This document shows, in pieces, positions 9,388-18,520 of a DNA stretch of 64,000 nucleotides. The stretch comes from CAWJHE01 sp963842455. GTDB lineage: Bacteria; Chloroflexota; Anaerolineae; Anaerolineales; UBA4823. The translations under genes and the position numbers were made by a program. Under the pieces are notes generated by a model, which saw only the letters and a program-made list of their open reading frames with translations, searched no databases and was not told the DNA's origin. The stretch spans positions 124,001-188,000 of the forward strand of contig CAWJHE010000014.1 in the NCBI GenBank assembly GCA_963842455.1, in the 5' to 3' direction. Position 1 is the first letter of the stretch. Each line of letters starts with the position of its first letter.

Positions 9388-10390
9388 ATGGCAATGAAAA
9401 AATTCATAAACAATTCAGAGGTTCTAGTACCAGAATTAGTCGAAGGTTACGTAAAAGCGAATCCCAAACATGTGCAACAAGCCAAAGAACGCATCGTGGT
9501 ACGCACGCAACCTAAAGAATCTGGGAAAGTCGGAATTGTAACGATGGGTGGCGCTGGCCATGAGCCAGCACTAATAGGCTGGGTAGGAAAAGGTTTAGTT
9601 GATGCTGTTGCCCTGGGTGATATTTTTGCTGCACCAGGAGCTCCTCGTGTAATGGAAACAATCAAATTGGCAGATTTCGGAGCTGGTGTTGTTTTAGTAG
9701 TCTTTTAACCACGAAGGTGACGTTCTTTCCTCGAATATGGTGGTTAAAATGGCCGCTCGCGAAGGTCTCAAATTACAGCGTGTCTTAAGTAGCGATGATA
9801 TCTCAGCTGCAGCACGTGATGACCAAGACAATCGAAGAGGATTAATTGGGACTCTGATGGTATTGAAAGTAGCCGGTGCAGCGGCTGAGGCAGGCTACAC
9901 TTTCGAAGATGTGGTTCACGTTGCAGAGAAAATGTCGTTGAGTACTGCCACCATTGCAGTTGCAGCCACCCCAGCCACACATCCATCCACAGGAATTCCT
10001 TTCTTCAATTTGCCAGATGATGAAATGGAAGTTGGCATGGGTCAACACGGTGAAGCAGGAACGGGACGCATGAAATTAAAATCTGCTGATGAGACTGCCG
10101 AAATTATGCTCAACCACTTGCTACAAGATCTAGATGTGAAATCAGGTGAAAAACTTGTCGTATTCTTAAACGGCTCTGGTGCAACGACACTTATGGAATT
10201 GTTTATCGTGTTTCGCCGCATCAGCCAGATTCTTGATGAAAAAGGTATCATAATCGCTGGAACTCAAATTGGCGAGTTACTTACCGTCCAGGAACAAGGC
10301 GGCTTCCAAATGTCCATTGGTCGAGTGGATGATGAGCTTGAGAATTTGTTCAACGCACCTTGCGACTCACCTTATTATAAAGTGTGTTGA
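9388..10390 (+). CDS. dhaK: Dihydroxyacetone kinase-type subunit DhaK (one frame break)
   Basis: Substrate-binding subunit of a DhaK/DhaL ketose kinase, about 334 residues like the family. Seen: GGAGHEPALIGWVG (family GGSGHEP), VALGDIFAAP, and GMGQHGEAGTGR near residue 210, which carries the histidine that binds the substrate covalently. The frame breaks near 9705 in a run of four T; removing one T restores VLVVFNHEGDV. The start is ATG 9388 after AAGGAAGGA. It is 76 nt upstream of dhaL. No PTS phosphodonor (DhaM) lies nearby, so ATP is the likely donor. DhaKL-type kinases also act on erythrulose and related ketoses, so dihydroxyacetone is not certain as substrate. Confidence 0.85.
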
Positions 10391-10466
10391 TTCGATACCG
10401 ACAGTGAATTTGAGTCACAGTGCAATTGAATTTTAACCGTGTGATCTTAGAGGAGAGTATTCTGTT

Positions 10467-11108
10467 ATGTTAACCCAATTAGGCTATGATGACATCAAAA
10501 ACATGTTGCATGGCGCTATTGAAATAATTCGCCAAACAAAAGACGAGCTCTCCTTGCTCGATGCCGCGATCGGTGACGGAGACCATGGGATTACAATGCT
10601 ACGAGCTTTTGAAAAGGTTGGTTCTGTCATCAATACGCAAACAAAAGGCGAAATTTCAAGCATGTTGGAGGAGATAGCTTGGGCATTGATGGACATAGAT
10701 GGTGGATGCGCTGGGCCACTCTACGGCTCTCTGTTTATGGGAATGGCTGAAGCTACCGCCAATAAACCAACTCTTAATACCAATTCTTTCGTAGGTATGT
10801 TTGAAAGTGGACTTGTTTCTGTCCAAGAACAAACAAAAGCCCGAATTGGTGATAAAACTATGATGGATGCTTTGATCCCAGCTGTTCAAGAAATGCGCCT
10901 TGCTTCCAATCAAGATAAATCAATCACTGAAATTTTAGAAATTGCCAGCCTTGCCGCCAGACGTGGAGCTGAATTTACAAAGAATTTTCCAGCTCGATTT
11001 GGTCGAGCAAAACACCAAGGAGAAAGAACGATCGGTCATCCAGATCCTGGCTCGATATCAATGGCGTATGTCTTCCAAGGCTTCAGGAATGGAATTGATG
11101 CAGAGTGA
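10467..11108 (+). CDS. dhaL: Dihydroxyacetone kinase-type subunit DhaL
   Basis: Intact 213-residue nucleotide-binding subunit that partners DhaK. The metal/nucleotide motif AAIGDGDHG at residues 33-41 gives the Asp cluster that holds Mg-ATP, and GERTIGHPDPGS near the C-terminus is the usual end of the family. One deviation: the glycine-rich loop reads GGCAGPLYGSLFMGMA, where most members have GG(S/A)SGPLYG. RBS GAGGAGAG ahead of the ATG. It lies between dhaK and the SorC-type regulator, with 31 nt to the latter. Confidence 0.88.
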   Translation: MLTQLGYDDIKNMLHGAIEIIRQTKDELSLLDAAIGDGDHGITMLRAFEKVGSVINTQTKGEISSMLEEIAWALMDIDGGCAGPLYGSLFMGMAEATANKPTLNTNSFVGMFESGLVSVQEQTKARIGDKTMMDALIPAVQEMRLASNQDKSITEILEIASLAARRGAEFTKNFPARFGRAKHQGERTIGHPDPGSISMAYVFQGFRNGIDAE

Positions 11109-11139
11109 AAAATTATCTTGATCAGAGGTCAGTCCAAGG

Positions 11140-12135
11140 ATGCAGAAGGTAAAAAAATACATGCAAGAGAACCAAAACCGACAAGAATTAATTGCCCGAG
11201 TAGCATCACTATATTATGACAAGGACAAGAATCAACAGGAAATTGCTGATGAAATCGGTCTAACCAGATCAGCTATTTCCCGCTTATTGACTGAAGCTCA
11301 TAGGCGGGGCATAGTCGAGCATATTGTCCACTATCCCTGGCGTACTTCTAAACAATTAGAAGATAACCTGATGGCAAAGTTTAATCTCACTCATGTTCAG
11401 GTCCTGCTCCGGGAAAACAAAACCTACGAAGATATGCTTCAAGGTTTAGGAGTTCTTGCCGCTCAGTACTTTACCAGCATCTTACCCAGGCTAAAAATAG
11501 TTGGAATAACCTGGGGTACGGGTCTTTACCAGATGGTAAGCGCTATCAAGCCACAAAATCGACCAGATTTGGAAGTAATACAATTGATTGGTGGGACCGG
11601 AACAGAACATGGCTCCTCGATCGGGCCGTTGTTAGCCCCAAATCTGGCGAACCGCTTGGGTTGCATGTGCCGGTTTCTACATGCGCCTTTGATCATGCAA
11701 AACCAGGTAGCACATGTAGCGGTTCTCCAAGATCCTCAAATTCGAGAAACCTTGGATCGAGCTGAAAAGTGTGACATTGTCATGGTAGGCATAGGCACTA
11801 CACTCCCTGAACTCTATAATCCTTATAAATTAGGGTACATTTCAGCTGATGAAGTCAAATCACTACAAGCCGATGGTATCGTAGGAGACATAGCCGGTCT
11901 GCATTACAATTTTGAAGGAACGATTTTGCAGGATCATTGGATAAATAGAAGAATAGTGGGTATCACTCCTCGGGGTATCATCCAAGATTAAAGAATTACT
12001 AGGAGTAGCTGGAGGCACTTCAAAAAAGCAGAATCCATATTTGCTGCTCTCCGTGGAAAACATATGCATTCATTGATTACTGATGAGGAAGCTGCCAGAC
12101 GAGTTTTAGAGCTCTATGATCAGCATATGAAATGA
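11140..12135 (+). CDS. SorC/DeoR-type sugar-responsive regulator (compensating frame breaks)
   Basis: Transcription regulator with an N-terminal helix-turn-helix (QQEIADEIGLTRSAISRLL, about residues 31-50) and a C-terminal sugar-phosphate-binding domain of SorC/LsrR type (GITWGTGLYQMV, GGTGTEHG, VGIGTT). The frame meets a stop at 11991, but a one-base shift near 11968 continues as KIKELLGVAGGT, and a second shift in the A-run near 12022 restores KAESIFAALRG and the family end ITDEEAARRVLELY up to TGA 12133-12135. Last gene of the dhaKL operon, followed by a terminator. It is the obvious candidate to bind the three TTCACAnnTGTGAA palindromes. Members of this family respond to phosphorylated pathway intermediates. 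Confidence 0.82.
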
Positions 12136-12148
12136 ACTGGTAATTATA

Positions 12149-12183
12149 AAAGAGGCTACAAATCTAAAATATGTAGCCTCTTT
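12149..12183. terminator. Intrinsic terminator after the SorC gene
   Basis: 12-bp perfect stem AAAGAGGCTACA / TGTAGCCTCTTT with an 11-nt loop. A-rich and T-rich ends on both sides suit termination of the converging genes on both strands. Confidence 0.8.
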
Positions 12184-12198
12184 CCATTTAATCATTCC

Positions 12199-13467
12199 CT
12201 ATGCTCTATGCAAATTCTGCGCGGCCACAAAAGATAGCCCGTGTTCGGTAAGCGCCCAAGCAGTGCGGTTGGTGGCTTCCCATTTGTCGACGAAGTTTTG
12301 AGCCATGTGGTCCCAGTCTCCGGAGGCGATGATTTCGCTTTTGTCACGGAAGTAATCCAGGATATCGCTGGGATGCTCGCGCGTCGCGTCGATATCAGGA
12401 TCGCCGCCCTCATGCTTGGCGGAGATATTGGCGACATGATCGGCTAACTGCACCAGCTCATCCCGCCGGTTATAGGGCTGGCGCACGATGCTCTTATAGG
12501 TCTCGGTGATGTGGTGCTCAAAGCGAACTACATCTTCAAAACCCAGGGCTTTGCGGAATTGAGCAGTAATCTCCATGGTCTCGTTATTCACCGAGTTGGA
12601 CCAGTTGAACCCGATCAATGGAGAGGTGCCGTCATCGCGGGAGAAAAGCTTAGCTCCTAGCAAAGTCCACAGCCCTGCATAAGGATTGTCGTTGCCCATG
12701 AAGACCGAAATCTTGAACTCGATATCCACACCGATGCGATACAGTAGATAACCCACCAGAACAGTGCCGGGGTTGACATTCAGCACCTGGCGTACCCCAT
12801 AGTTAGTGTAATAATACAGGAACTCATCCAGCCATTTGAGCGGGTAGTGGTTGGGTTGACCTACGCCTCCGAAATAACCGGTGATGGTAGCCGGGCCACC
12901 CAGGTGAACGTTGGAACCATCAGTGCCTTTGGTGTCCAGGGTTTCGACATAAGATGCACCAATGATCTGCATTGCAGCTGCGATGGCAGCCAGGTCGCCA
13001 TCCTGCTCCTGTTCCTTCATCTTGCGCACTTTGATAAACCGTCCAGGCACCAGCTTGCCCTCAGCGATGGCGCGGCGCACAATTTTCATGATCCAGGGAA
13101 AATACTGGGCCGCGCTGATCTCCAGGGTCACTGCGAAATCGTCAGCAAACTTCATCTGATCCGCTTTTGGCCCCAAAACTTTGCGGCGGTAATCTGGAAT
13201 GGGGATGAAGACGCCCTGGTCACGTTGGAATTGAAGCCACTCCAGCTCTTTCAGGTATTCGGGTTTTGTTTCTTTAACACGCTGCAACAAAACGGGAAGT
13301 TGGCGAGCTTTTTCGGCTTTTTGATTAATTTGCTCAGGGGTTCCGTATTTTTGAACAACTTCCAAGAAATTACTCACCACCGAGGAATCAGGATCCAGCA
13401 GGATGTGGTTGATGCTATCCAGGCGGTCATAGGGAATCTTTAACAAATGGCGCAGGTCTTCAGTCAT
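12199..13467 (-). CDS. Conserved-looking protein of unknown function, 422 aa
   Basis: I do not recognise the family. The protein is soluble, without signal peptide or membrane segments, and reads as one clean frame with ordinary codon use. The centre is rich in glycine turns and short hydrophobic strands (ASYVETLDTKGTDGSNVHLG, NVNPGTVLVGYLLYRIG, FKISVFMGNDNPYAG, PLIGFNWSNSVNN), which looks like an alpha/beta barrel enzyme. The C-terminal third is helical with HHITETYK and HVANISAKHEGG. RBS AAGGAGA precedes the ATG at 13467. It follows a GntR/UTRA regulator gene by 214 nt, with a palindrome in the gap, so it may be a ligand-induced enzyme. A TIM-barrel enzyme is only a guess. Confidence 0.7.
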   Translation of the reverse strand: MTEDLRHLLKIPYDRLDSINHILLDPDSSVVSNFLEVVQKYGTPEQINQKAEKARQLPVLLQRVKETKPEYLKELEWLQFQRDQGVFIPIPDYRRKVLGPKADQMKFADDFAVTLEISAAQYFPWIMKIVRRAIAEGKLVPGRFIKVRKMKEQEQDGDLAAIAAAMQIIGASYVETLDTKGTDGSNVHLGGPATITGYFGGVGQPNHYPLKWLDEFLYYYTNYGVRQVLNVNPGTVLVGYLLYRIGVDIEFKISVFMGNDNPYAGLWTLLGAKLFSRDDGTSPLIGFNWSNSVNNETMEITAQFRKALGFEDVVRFEHHITETYKSIVRQPYNRRDELVQLADHVANISAKHEGGDPDIDATREHPSDILDYFRDKSEIIASGDWDHMAQNFVDKWEATNRTAWALTEHGLSFVAAQNLHRA

Positions 13468-13535
13468 AGATCATTCTCCTTGTTATTTCAGCTAATTGTT
13501 CACAAGAAATCACCCTAAGTGAGTTTACTAGATCA

Positions 13536-13555
13536 TTACCTTAATTGTAAGGTAA
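13536..13555. promoter_or_regulatory. Palindrome upstream of the unknown gene
   Basis: TTACCTTAATTGTAAGGTAA, with perfect 8-bp arms around a 4-bp spacer, in the 214-nt gap between the GntR gene and the 422-residue gene, about 70 nt before the start codon. Position and symmetry fit an operator. It shares ACCT/AGGT with the palindrome at 14427-14445, but at a different spacing, so the same protein need not bind both. Confidence 0.5.
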
Positions 13556-13681
13556 AAATGGAGAAGATGCAAACAAAAACAACAAGCTCATCACACTTTG
13601 TTGGTCATGAAAAATGATCAGTAAGATGAAATTTCAAAAATAGCAAGCTTTGCGTACTTTGCGACGGATCAAAAAAGAAAA

Positions 13682-14416
13682 TTATTTCTGAACAGGCAGG
13701 TTCTGGATATTGTATTGGAAGCGATCGCCACGATAGACGCCGCGGAAATGCTCTATGGGCATCCCGTCACAATCACGGACAAGCCTGGTGATGACTAACA
13801 CCGGGTCGTGGGTTTTGATGCCCAAGATTTTGGCTTCATCCTGGCTGGCCGGCAGAGCTTCCACAATTCTTTCGGCCATGCAATGCGCCAAATCCGCGCC
13901 CTTTAAGTAGTTCATCGTCCCCCCTGTTTCCGCCAGGGATAGGTCCACTTGCTCATACCATTTGCTTGCCAGGAAAACCACGCTAAAACCGATTGGCTCA
14001 TGGTTCGCCAAACGCAACCGGCGCAGGCAAAAGGTTTGTTCGCCAACTGGCACGCCAAGTCGCTCGGCGATCTGTAACGGCGCAGTCTCCCATCCGGCGG
14101 AAATGATTTTCCAGGCCATTTCGATGCCATAACTTTCAAAGAAAGCTGCGCTGATATTAAATGGTTCGGTGCCTTCGCGGACTTTGGTCTCTGTAACAAA
14201 GGTGCCCTTGCCTGCCTGGCGCGTAATCCAGCCTTCCACCTCCAGCTCGCGCAAAGCCTGGCGCACCGTGGTGCGGCTGATATCGTATTCCTGCTGCAAA
14301 CTTTCTTCGGTGGGCAATTGTTGCCCGGGTTTCCAAAGCTTCTGCTGCAGATTTTGGATCAATAGTTGTTTAAGTTGGAAATAAAGTGGAACCGGTGAAT
14401 GCTTATCAATCGTCAT
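13682..14416 (-). CDS. GntR-family regulator with UTRA domain
   Basis: 244-residue transcription regulator of the HutC/FarR branch. N-terminal winged helix (residues 5-75) with PLYFQLKQLL, GQQLPTEESLQQEYDISRTT, VRQALRELEVEGWITRQAGK and GTFV. C-terminal UTRA effector domain (about 95-240) with TFCLRRLRLANHEPIGFS and FRGVYRGDRFQY. Such domains bind small sugars, amines or fatty acids. The start is ATG 14416, which lies 11 nt from a perfect palindrome likely to be its own operator. It is transcribed toward the unknown 422-residue gene. Confidence 0.9.
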   Translation of the reverse strand: MTIDKHSPVPLYFQLKQLLIQNLQQKLWKPGQQLPTEESLQQEYDISRTTVRQALRELEVEGWITRQAGKGTFVTETKVREGTEPFNISAAFFESYGIEMAWKIISAGWETAPLQIAERLGVPVGEQTFCLRRLRLANHEPIGFSVVFLASKWYEQVDLSLAETGGTMNYLKGADLAHCMAERIVEALPASQDEAKILGIKTHDPVLVITRLVRDCDGMPIEHFRGVYRGDRFQYNIQNLPVQK

Positions 14417-14426
14417 AGTTCTATCC

Positions 14427-14445
14427 CTATACCTTTGAGGTATAG
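14427..14445. promoter_or_regulatory. Probable autoregulatory operator of the GntR gene
   Basis: CTATACCTTTGAGGTATAG: perfect 8-bp arms, 3-bp spacer, 11 nt upstream of the GntR start codon. Short AT-rich palindromes with this spacing are typical HutC-type operators. Confidence 0.6.
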
Positions 14446-14594
14446 TTTATCATAATATAACGACAATAGGGCAAATATACAGTAATGAATGAGTGGATAA
14501 CTGATCCGACAGGTGTCAAGGCTCTGACAGACACCCGTTAATCTTTGCGGCAATCTAGCGATTTTTCCAGGGTGTCCGGTAATTGGTTGTGCTG

Positions 14595-14600
14595 TATAAT
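14595..14600 (+). promoter_or_regulatory. -10 box of a possibly leaderless promoter
   Basis: A perfect TATAAT ends 5 nt before the ATG at 14606, so transcription would begin at or next to the start codon. No Shine-Dalgarno sequence is visible upstream and no clear -35 box is seen. Confidence 0.45.
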
Positions 14601-14605
14601 GAAGC

Positions 14606-17600
14606 ATGGCAGATCCGTCTCAACCTCCTTCGACCAGGGTCAACCTTTTTGGCAGCTTGCGACTGGAGATCCATGGCAGGCTGATCGCCGTTCCCGAAGG
14701 CAAACCGCAAAACCTGCTAGCCTACCTTTTACTCAACCCAGGAACATCCCACCGGCGAGAAGTTTTGGCTGAAATTCTCTGGCCGAATGTCGATCCTATA
14801 CGCCAGCGCCGTAGCCTCTCCACCACATTGTATCGGCTCCAGCAAATCATCGGCAAAGGGTGGGTGAAAGCTAGCCCCGAAACCCTGGCGCTGGCCAATC
14901 AACCTGGATTGTGGGTAGATGCCTGGGAATTCGCAACCCTGGTACAACAGGGAGATGTTGAATTGTGTCAGGCAGCCGTTAAACTTTACCAGGGGGAGCT
15001 TATGCCTGGCAACTACGACGATTGGCTGCTCTCACGTCGGGAGAGCCTGCACCAGCAATACCTGGCCTGCCTGTTGAAGTTGGGGGAATTTCATGAGGCC
15101 AGCGGCAACATAGAAGCAAGCTTAATCTTCTACCAAACATTGTCAGCGCACGACCCACTGCGGGAAGAGGCCGGGCGCGGCATGATGCGCTGCCTGGCGC
15201 GTCTGGGGCGCTTCTCCGAGTTGATGACTACCTTCGATAACCTGCGAGGTGCACTATCCGCAAATCTTGGCGTCGAGCCAGGTATCGAGACCCGCCTGTT
15301 AGCCGATCAGCTGCGTTCGGAATGGGAGCTCAACCAGCAGACTAACACTCGGCCGATGATATCACATCTCGTGGGTCGTCTTAGCGAGCGTGCCCGGATG
15401 CTATCGTTGCTCGACCAAGCCCAGCAAGGGCAGGGGTGCATGGTAGTGCTCATAGGTGAGGCAGGCATCGGCAAAACCCGCCTACTCAATGAGCTGGCGC
15501 AGTCTGCTGGTTGGCGCGGATGGCGCGTGGTTTGGGGGCGGGCGGAAGAATACAAAATCCCTGCCGCCTACGCGCCGCTGGCGCAAGCCCTGCAGCAGGC
15601 ACTGCCTCAGGTTCGGATTGAACAGCTTGCTCACAACGTGGCGGCGGTTTCGTTAGCCCAAGTTTCTGTGCAATTGCTGAACCAGCCCGCACGTCTCCCA
15701 TTGCCAGAGTCGATCTGATCTCGAAAGACTCTCTCATGCCTTGGCGAATGTGCTGGATGGCTTGCAAAACATCAACCCGCACCTCATCTTGCTCGACGAC
15801 CTGCAATGGGCTGACCCCGCTTTATGGCCGTTACTCGATTTACTGCGTCCCGCCTTAGAAAAAATGGCCGTACTTTTTGTTCTAGCCATACGCAATGAGG
15901 AAATCCTGCTTCAGCCCGAAATCAGGCAGACTTCTCCACATCTGGGATCGGCAAAACCAGCCGATCATCCAGCTTTCGGGGCTGGATGAAAGAGCGTTGC
16001 GCCAACTCGCCGCCCCTTGGCAATTGAGCGATAATCAAATTGGCCGGTTAGAGCACGCTTCGGGGGGCAATCCCTTGTTCGCCCTCGAACTTCTGCAAAC
16101 CGCAAACCTGGAAACCCGCCTGCAAGAACATCCATCCTTGGGGGACCTGGCCCTCCAGAAGTTGGTCTCCCTTTCATCCGAAGCGCAATATGCCTTACAA
16201 ATTGCGTCGGTTATCGGCTATCGGTTTTCCTACCGCCTCTGGAAAGCCATGCTCACCGCAGAAAAACTCTCCAGCGAAAAATTACCCACTCTAGCCGGCG
16301 AACTCGAACGCGCCGGTTTGCTGCATCTGGAGCCCGACGGTTACCGTTTTGCCCACGATACCCTGCGCACAGCCATCTACACCCACATCCCGGCGCCGCA
16401 ATGCCGCCAGCTGCACGCACAAGCCTTGACCATCCTTGAAGGCTCGGGGGAGGTTTCCACACTAGATTTACTCTATCACGCCCAGAAAGCGCAAAACCAT
16501 GCACGAGTTGCCAGCCATGCTCTCCAAGCTGGAGACCAGGCCCTCGCCAGCTTCCATTATGCATCGGCGGTAGGATTCTTCACTCAGGCGCTGGAGGCGC
16601 TACCTCCCGACGATTATCACACTCACTACCAGGCGCTTTCCGGTAGGATGCGCGCCTATGAGGTGCTAGCTAACCGGGCGCCCAGTGGAATGATCTGATG
16701 ACAATGCAAACCCTGGCTGTGCGACTGGGCCAAAACTGTCAAGCCGAGGTATACCGCGATCTAGCAGCCTATTTTTGGGTAACAGGTGATTACACACAAG
16801 CGCTGGAAACCGGGCAACGCGGGTTGATTATTGCCGAACAAGTCGGCGAACCAGAAATCCAAGCTACCTTGCTCGAAGTACTCGGTAAAGCCTGCCGTGA
16901 TCGGGGCAATTACGCCCAGGCGCGCGCCTGGCTGGATCAGGCCCAGAGTATTTACCAGGCATTGGAAAACCGGCGTGGTGAAGCGATCATCATGGATTTA
17001 TTGGGAATCGTCAGCCAGCGCGAAGGAGACCTGTCCCAGGCGGAAGATTTGTGTCTCCGGGCAGTGAGTGTCTATCAGGAAATAGGCGATATTTATAAAG
17101 AAGCGCGAGCTTTGAGCAACCTGGGCGTGACGCGCTGGATGTCTGGCGCATTAAATTCAGCCCATAAGGCGTTCGAGACAGCCCTGGTAATCAACCAACA
17201 GATCGGCGATCGCCGGGCGGAGATTGCCAACCTGAGCAACCTGGCCAGCCTGGGAGGTATTTTGGGCGATCTGGCGTGTTCGCTTGGAATGTTGGATGAA
17301 GCCCTGACGCTGGCTCGGAAAACCGGCGACCAAGCTGTTATTTCTAATTTGCTGCTCAATCGCGGCATCACCTTGCATGCTCTGGGTCAACTGGCGGCAG
17401 CACAGGAAAGCATGGATGAAGCCCTGGCAATCAATCGCAGCCTATGCCGTCGCCGAGGTGAGGGTTATGTCCAGTATAACCGGGGAAAATTGCTGACCGA
17501 CCTGGGCGAATACGCTGCGGCGCTCACCGCTCTTGAAGAATTGATTCAAATCCGCGGCGAGTTGGGAGAGCAGAAAAACTTGCTCTCCACCCAAGCGGCA

Positions 17601-18204
17601 TTGGTGCGGTTGCACGTCGCGCGAAATGCGTTGGTTTCTGCCCAGGAGGAGTTGCAGTCATGTTTGGTCTAGCTTCGATTCTCTAAAGGATGATCCAGAG
17701 TTACTACAAGAGGCGCACCTTGCGGCTTTTGAGGTATTCCAGGCCGCCGGGGATGATACCCAGGCTCTTAAACATCTGTTCGAGTTCGAGTCCGCCATGC
17801 TCGCAAATGCAGCAACTCTGCCCGAAGAGGATCGCCAACGTTTCTTCGAGGCCACTCCGCTCAACCGGGAGACGCGCGCCGCATTGCTGGCATGCTCACG
17901 CGTGATCGAGGTATCCCTGGCAAGCGCCGACGCACCGCGCGGCAAGAAACTGGCCTCTGCTGATTTCATTACAGTTCGCTGGACAATTTCCACCCCCGGT
18001 GATCAACGTATCGCATCCGAATTGGTTCGTCGACAACAAGTTCTCCGGCGTCTGGTTGACGAGGCCGCCGCCCAAAACGCCGCTCCCACCGATGACGATC
18101 TGGCACGCGCATTGGGCGTCAGCCGCCGAACGGTTCTGCGAGATATGCAAGCGTTAGTCGATTCAGGGGTGAAAATCAAGACCAGGCAGCGCACAGCCAG
18201 ATGA
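14606..18204 (+). CDS. SARP-type BTAD/STAND-ATPase/TPR regulator, about 1,200 aa (four frame breaks)
   Basis: One long regulator in five frame pieces. Order: OmpR-like winged helix (residues 10-85; VNLFGSLRLEIHG, LLAYLLLNPG, LAEILWP), bacterial transcriptional activation domain (95-240), P-loop ATPase of the MalT/AfsR type (GEAGIGKTRLLNEL, Walker B HLILLDDLQWAD), winged-helix/arm region (GNPLFALELLQ), about eight TPR repeats (SNLGVTRWMSGALNSAHKAF and similar), then a C-terminal HTH (DDLARALGVSRRTVLRDM). Frame changes near 15718, 15925, 16680 and 17670 restore continuous homology. The terminal HTH is unusual for this class. The gene lies just upstream of a small protein and the giant secreted protein on the same strand and may control them. 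Confidence 0.8.
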
Positions 18205-18280
18205 CTGATTTGTCACATCACTTTCTCCAAACTCTTTGATAAATGACAGCAACAAGATAGCGCTTTGATATAGTGTGGGC

Positions 18281-18496
18281 ATGGAAAGATCGCGTTATTC
18301 TTTCATCCTACGCATCTGGTTTGAGCTTGAACCTAACTCCACAGGGTACACGCCTGCTTTGCGCGGCTCCTTGCAGCAGGCAGGCAACGATCAACTGGTT
18401 TATTTCGACAGCCTGGATCTGCTCAAACGAACGCTTGCCCAACTCACCACCCGGCAGGATGCAGGAAATGCGCAAGAACCGCCGTCTATAGAGTGA
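18281..18496 (+). CDS. Small protein, 71 aa, unknown function
   Basis: Starts at ATG 18281 (MERSRYSFILRIWFEL); a GTG two codons earlier is also open. The pattern of a FILRIWFE strand, then LRGSLQQ, then YFDSLDLLKRTLAQLT resembles a short beta-beta-alpha protein often seen in Chloroflexota genomes next to regulators. That family recall is from memory and unverified. An extended -10 (TGATATAGT, 18266-18274) ends 6 nt before the ATG, so the mRNA may be leaderless. It is followed after 24 nt by the giant secreted protein gene. Confidence 0.55.
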   Translation: MERSRYSFILRIWFELEPNSTGYTPALRGSLQQAGNDQLVYFDSLDLLKRTLAQLTTRQDAGNAQEPPSIE

Positions 18497-18520
18497 TAAA
18501 AGTCCGCATTGGAGGTACTG

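Noticed and set aside
12847..13443. 198-codon plus-strand frame opposite the unknown 422-residue gene
   Set aside because: The minus-strand frame has a Shine-Dalgarno sequence, a full-length open frame and balanced protein composition; the plus frame has neither.
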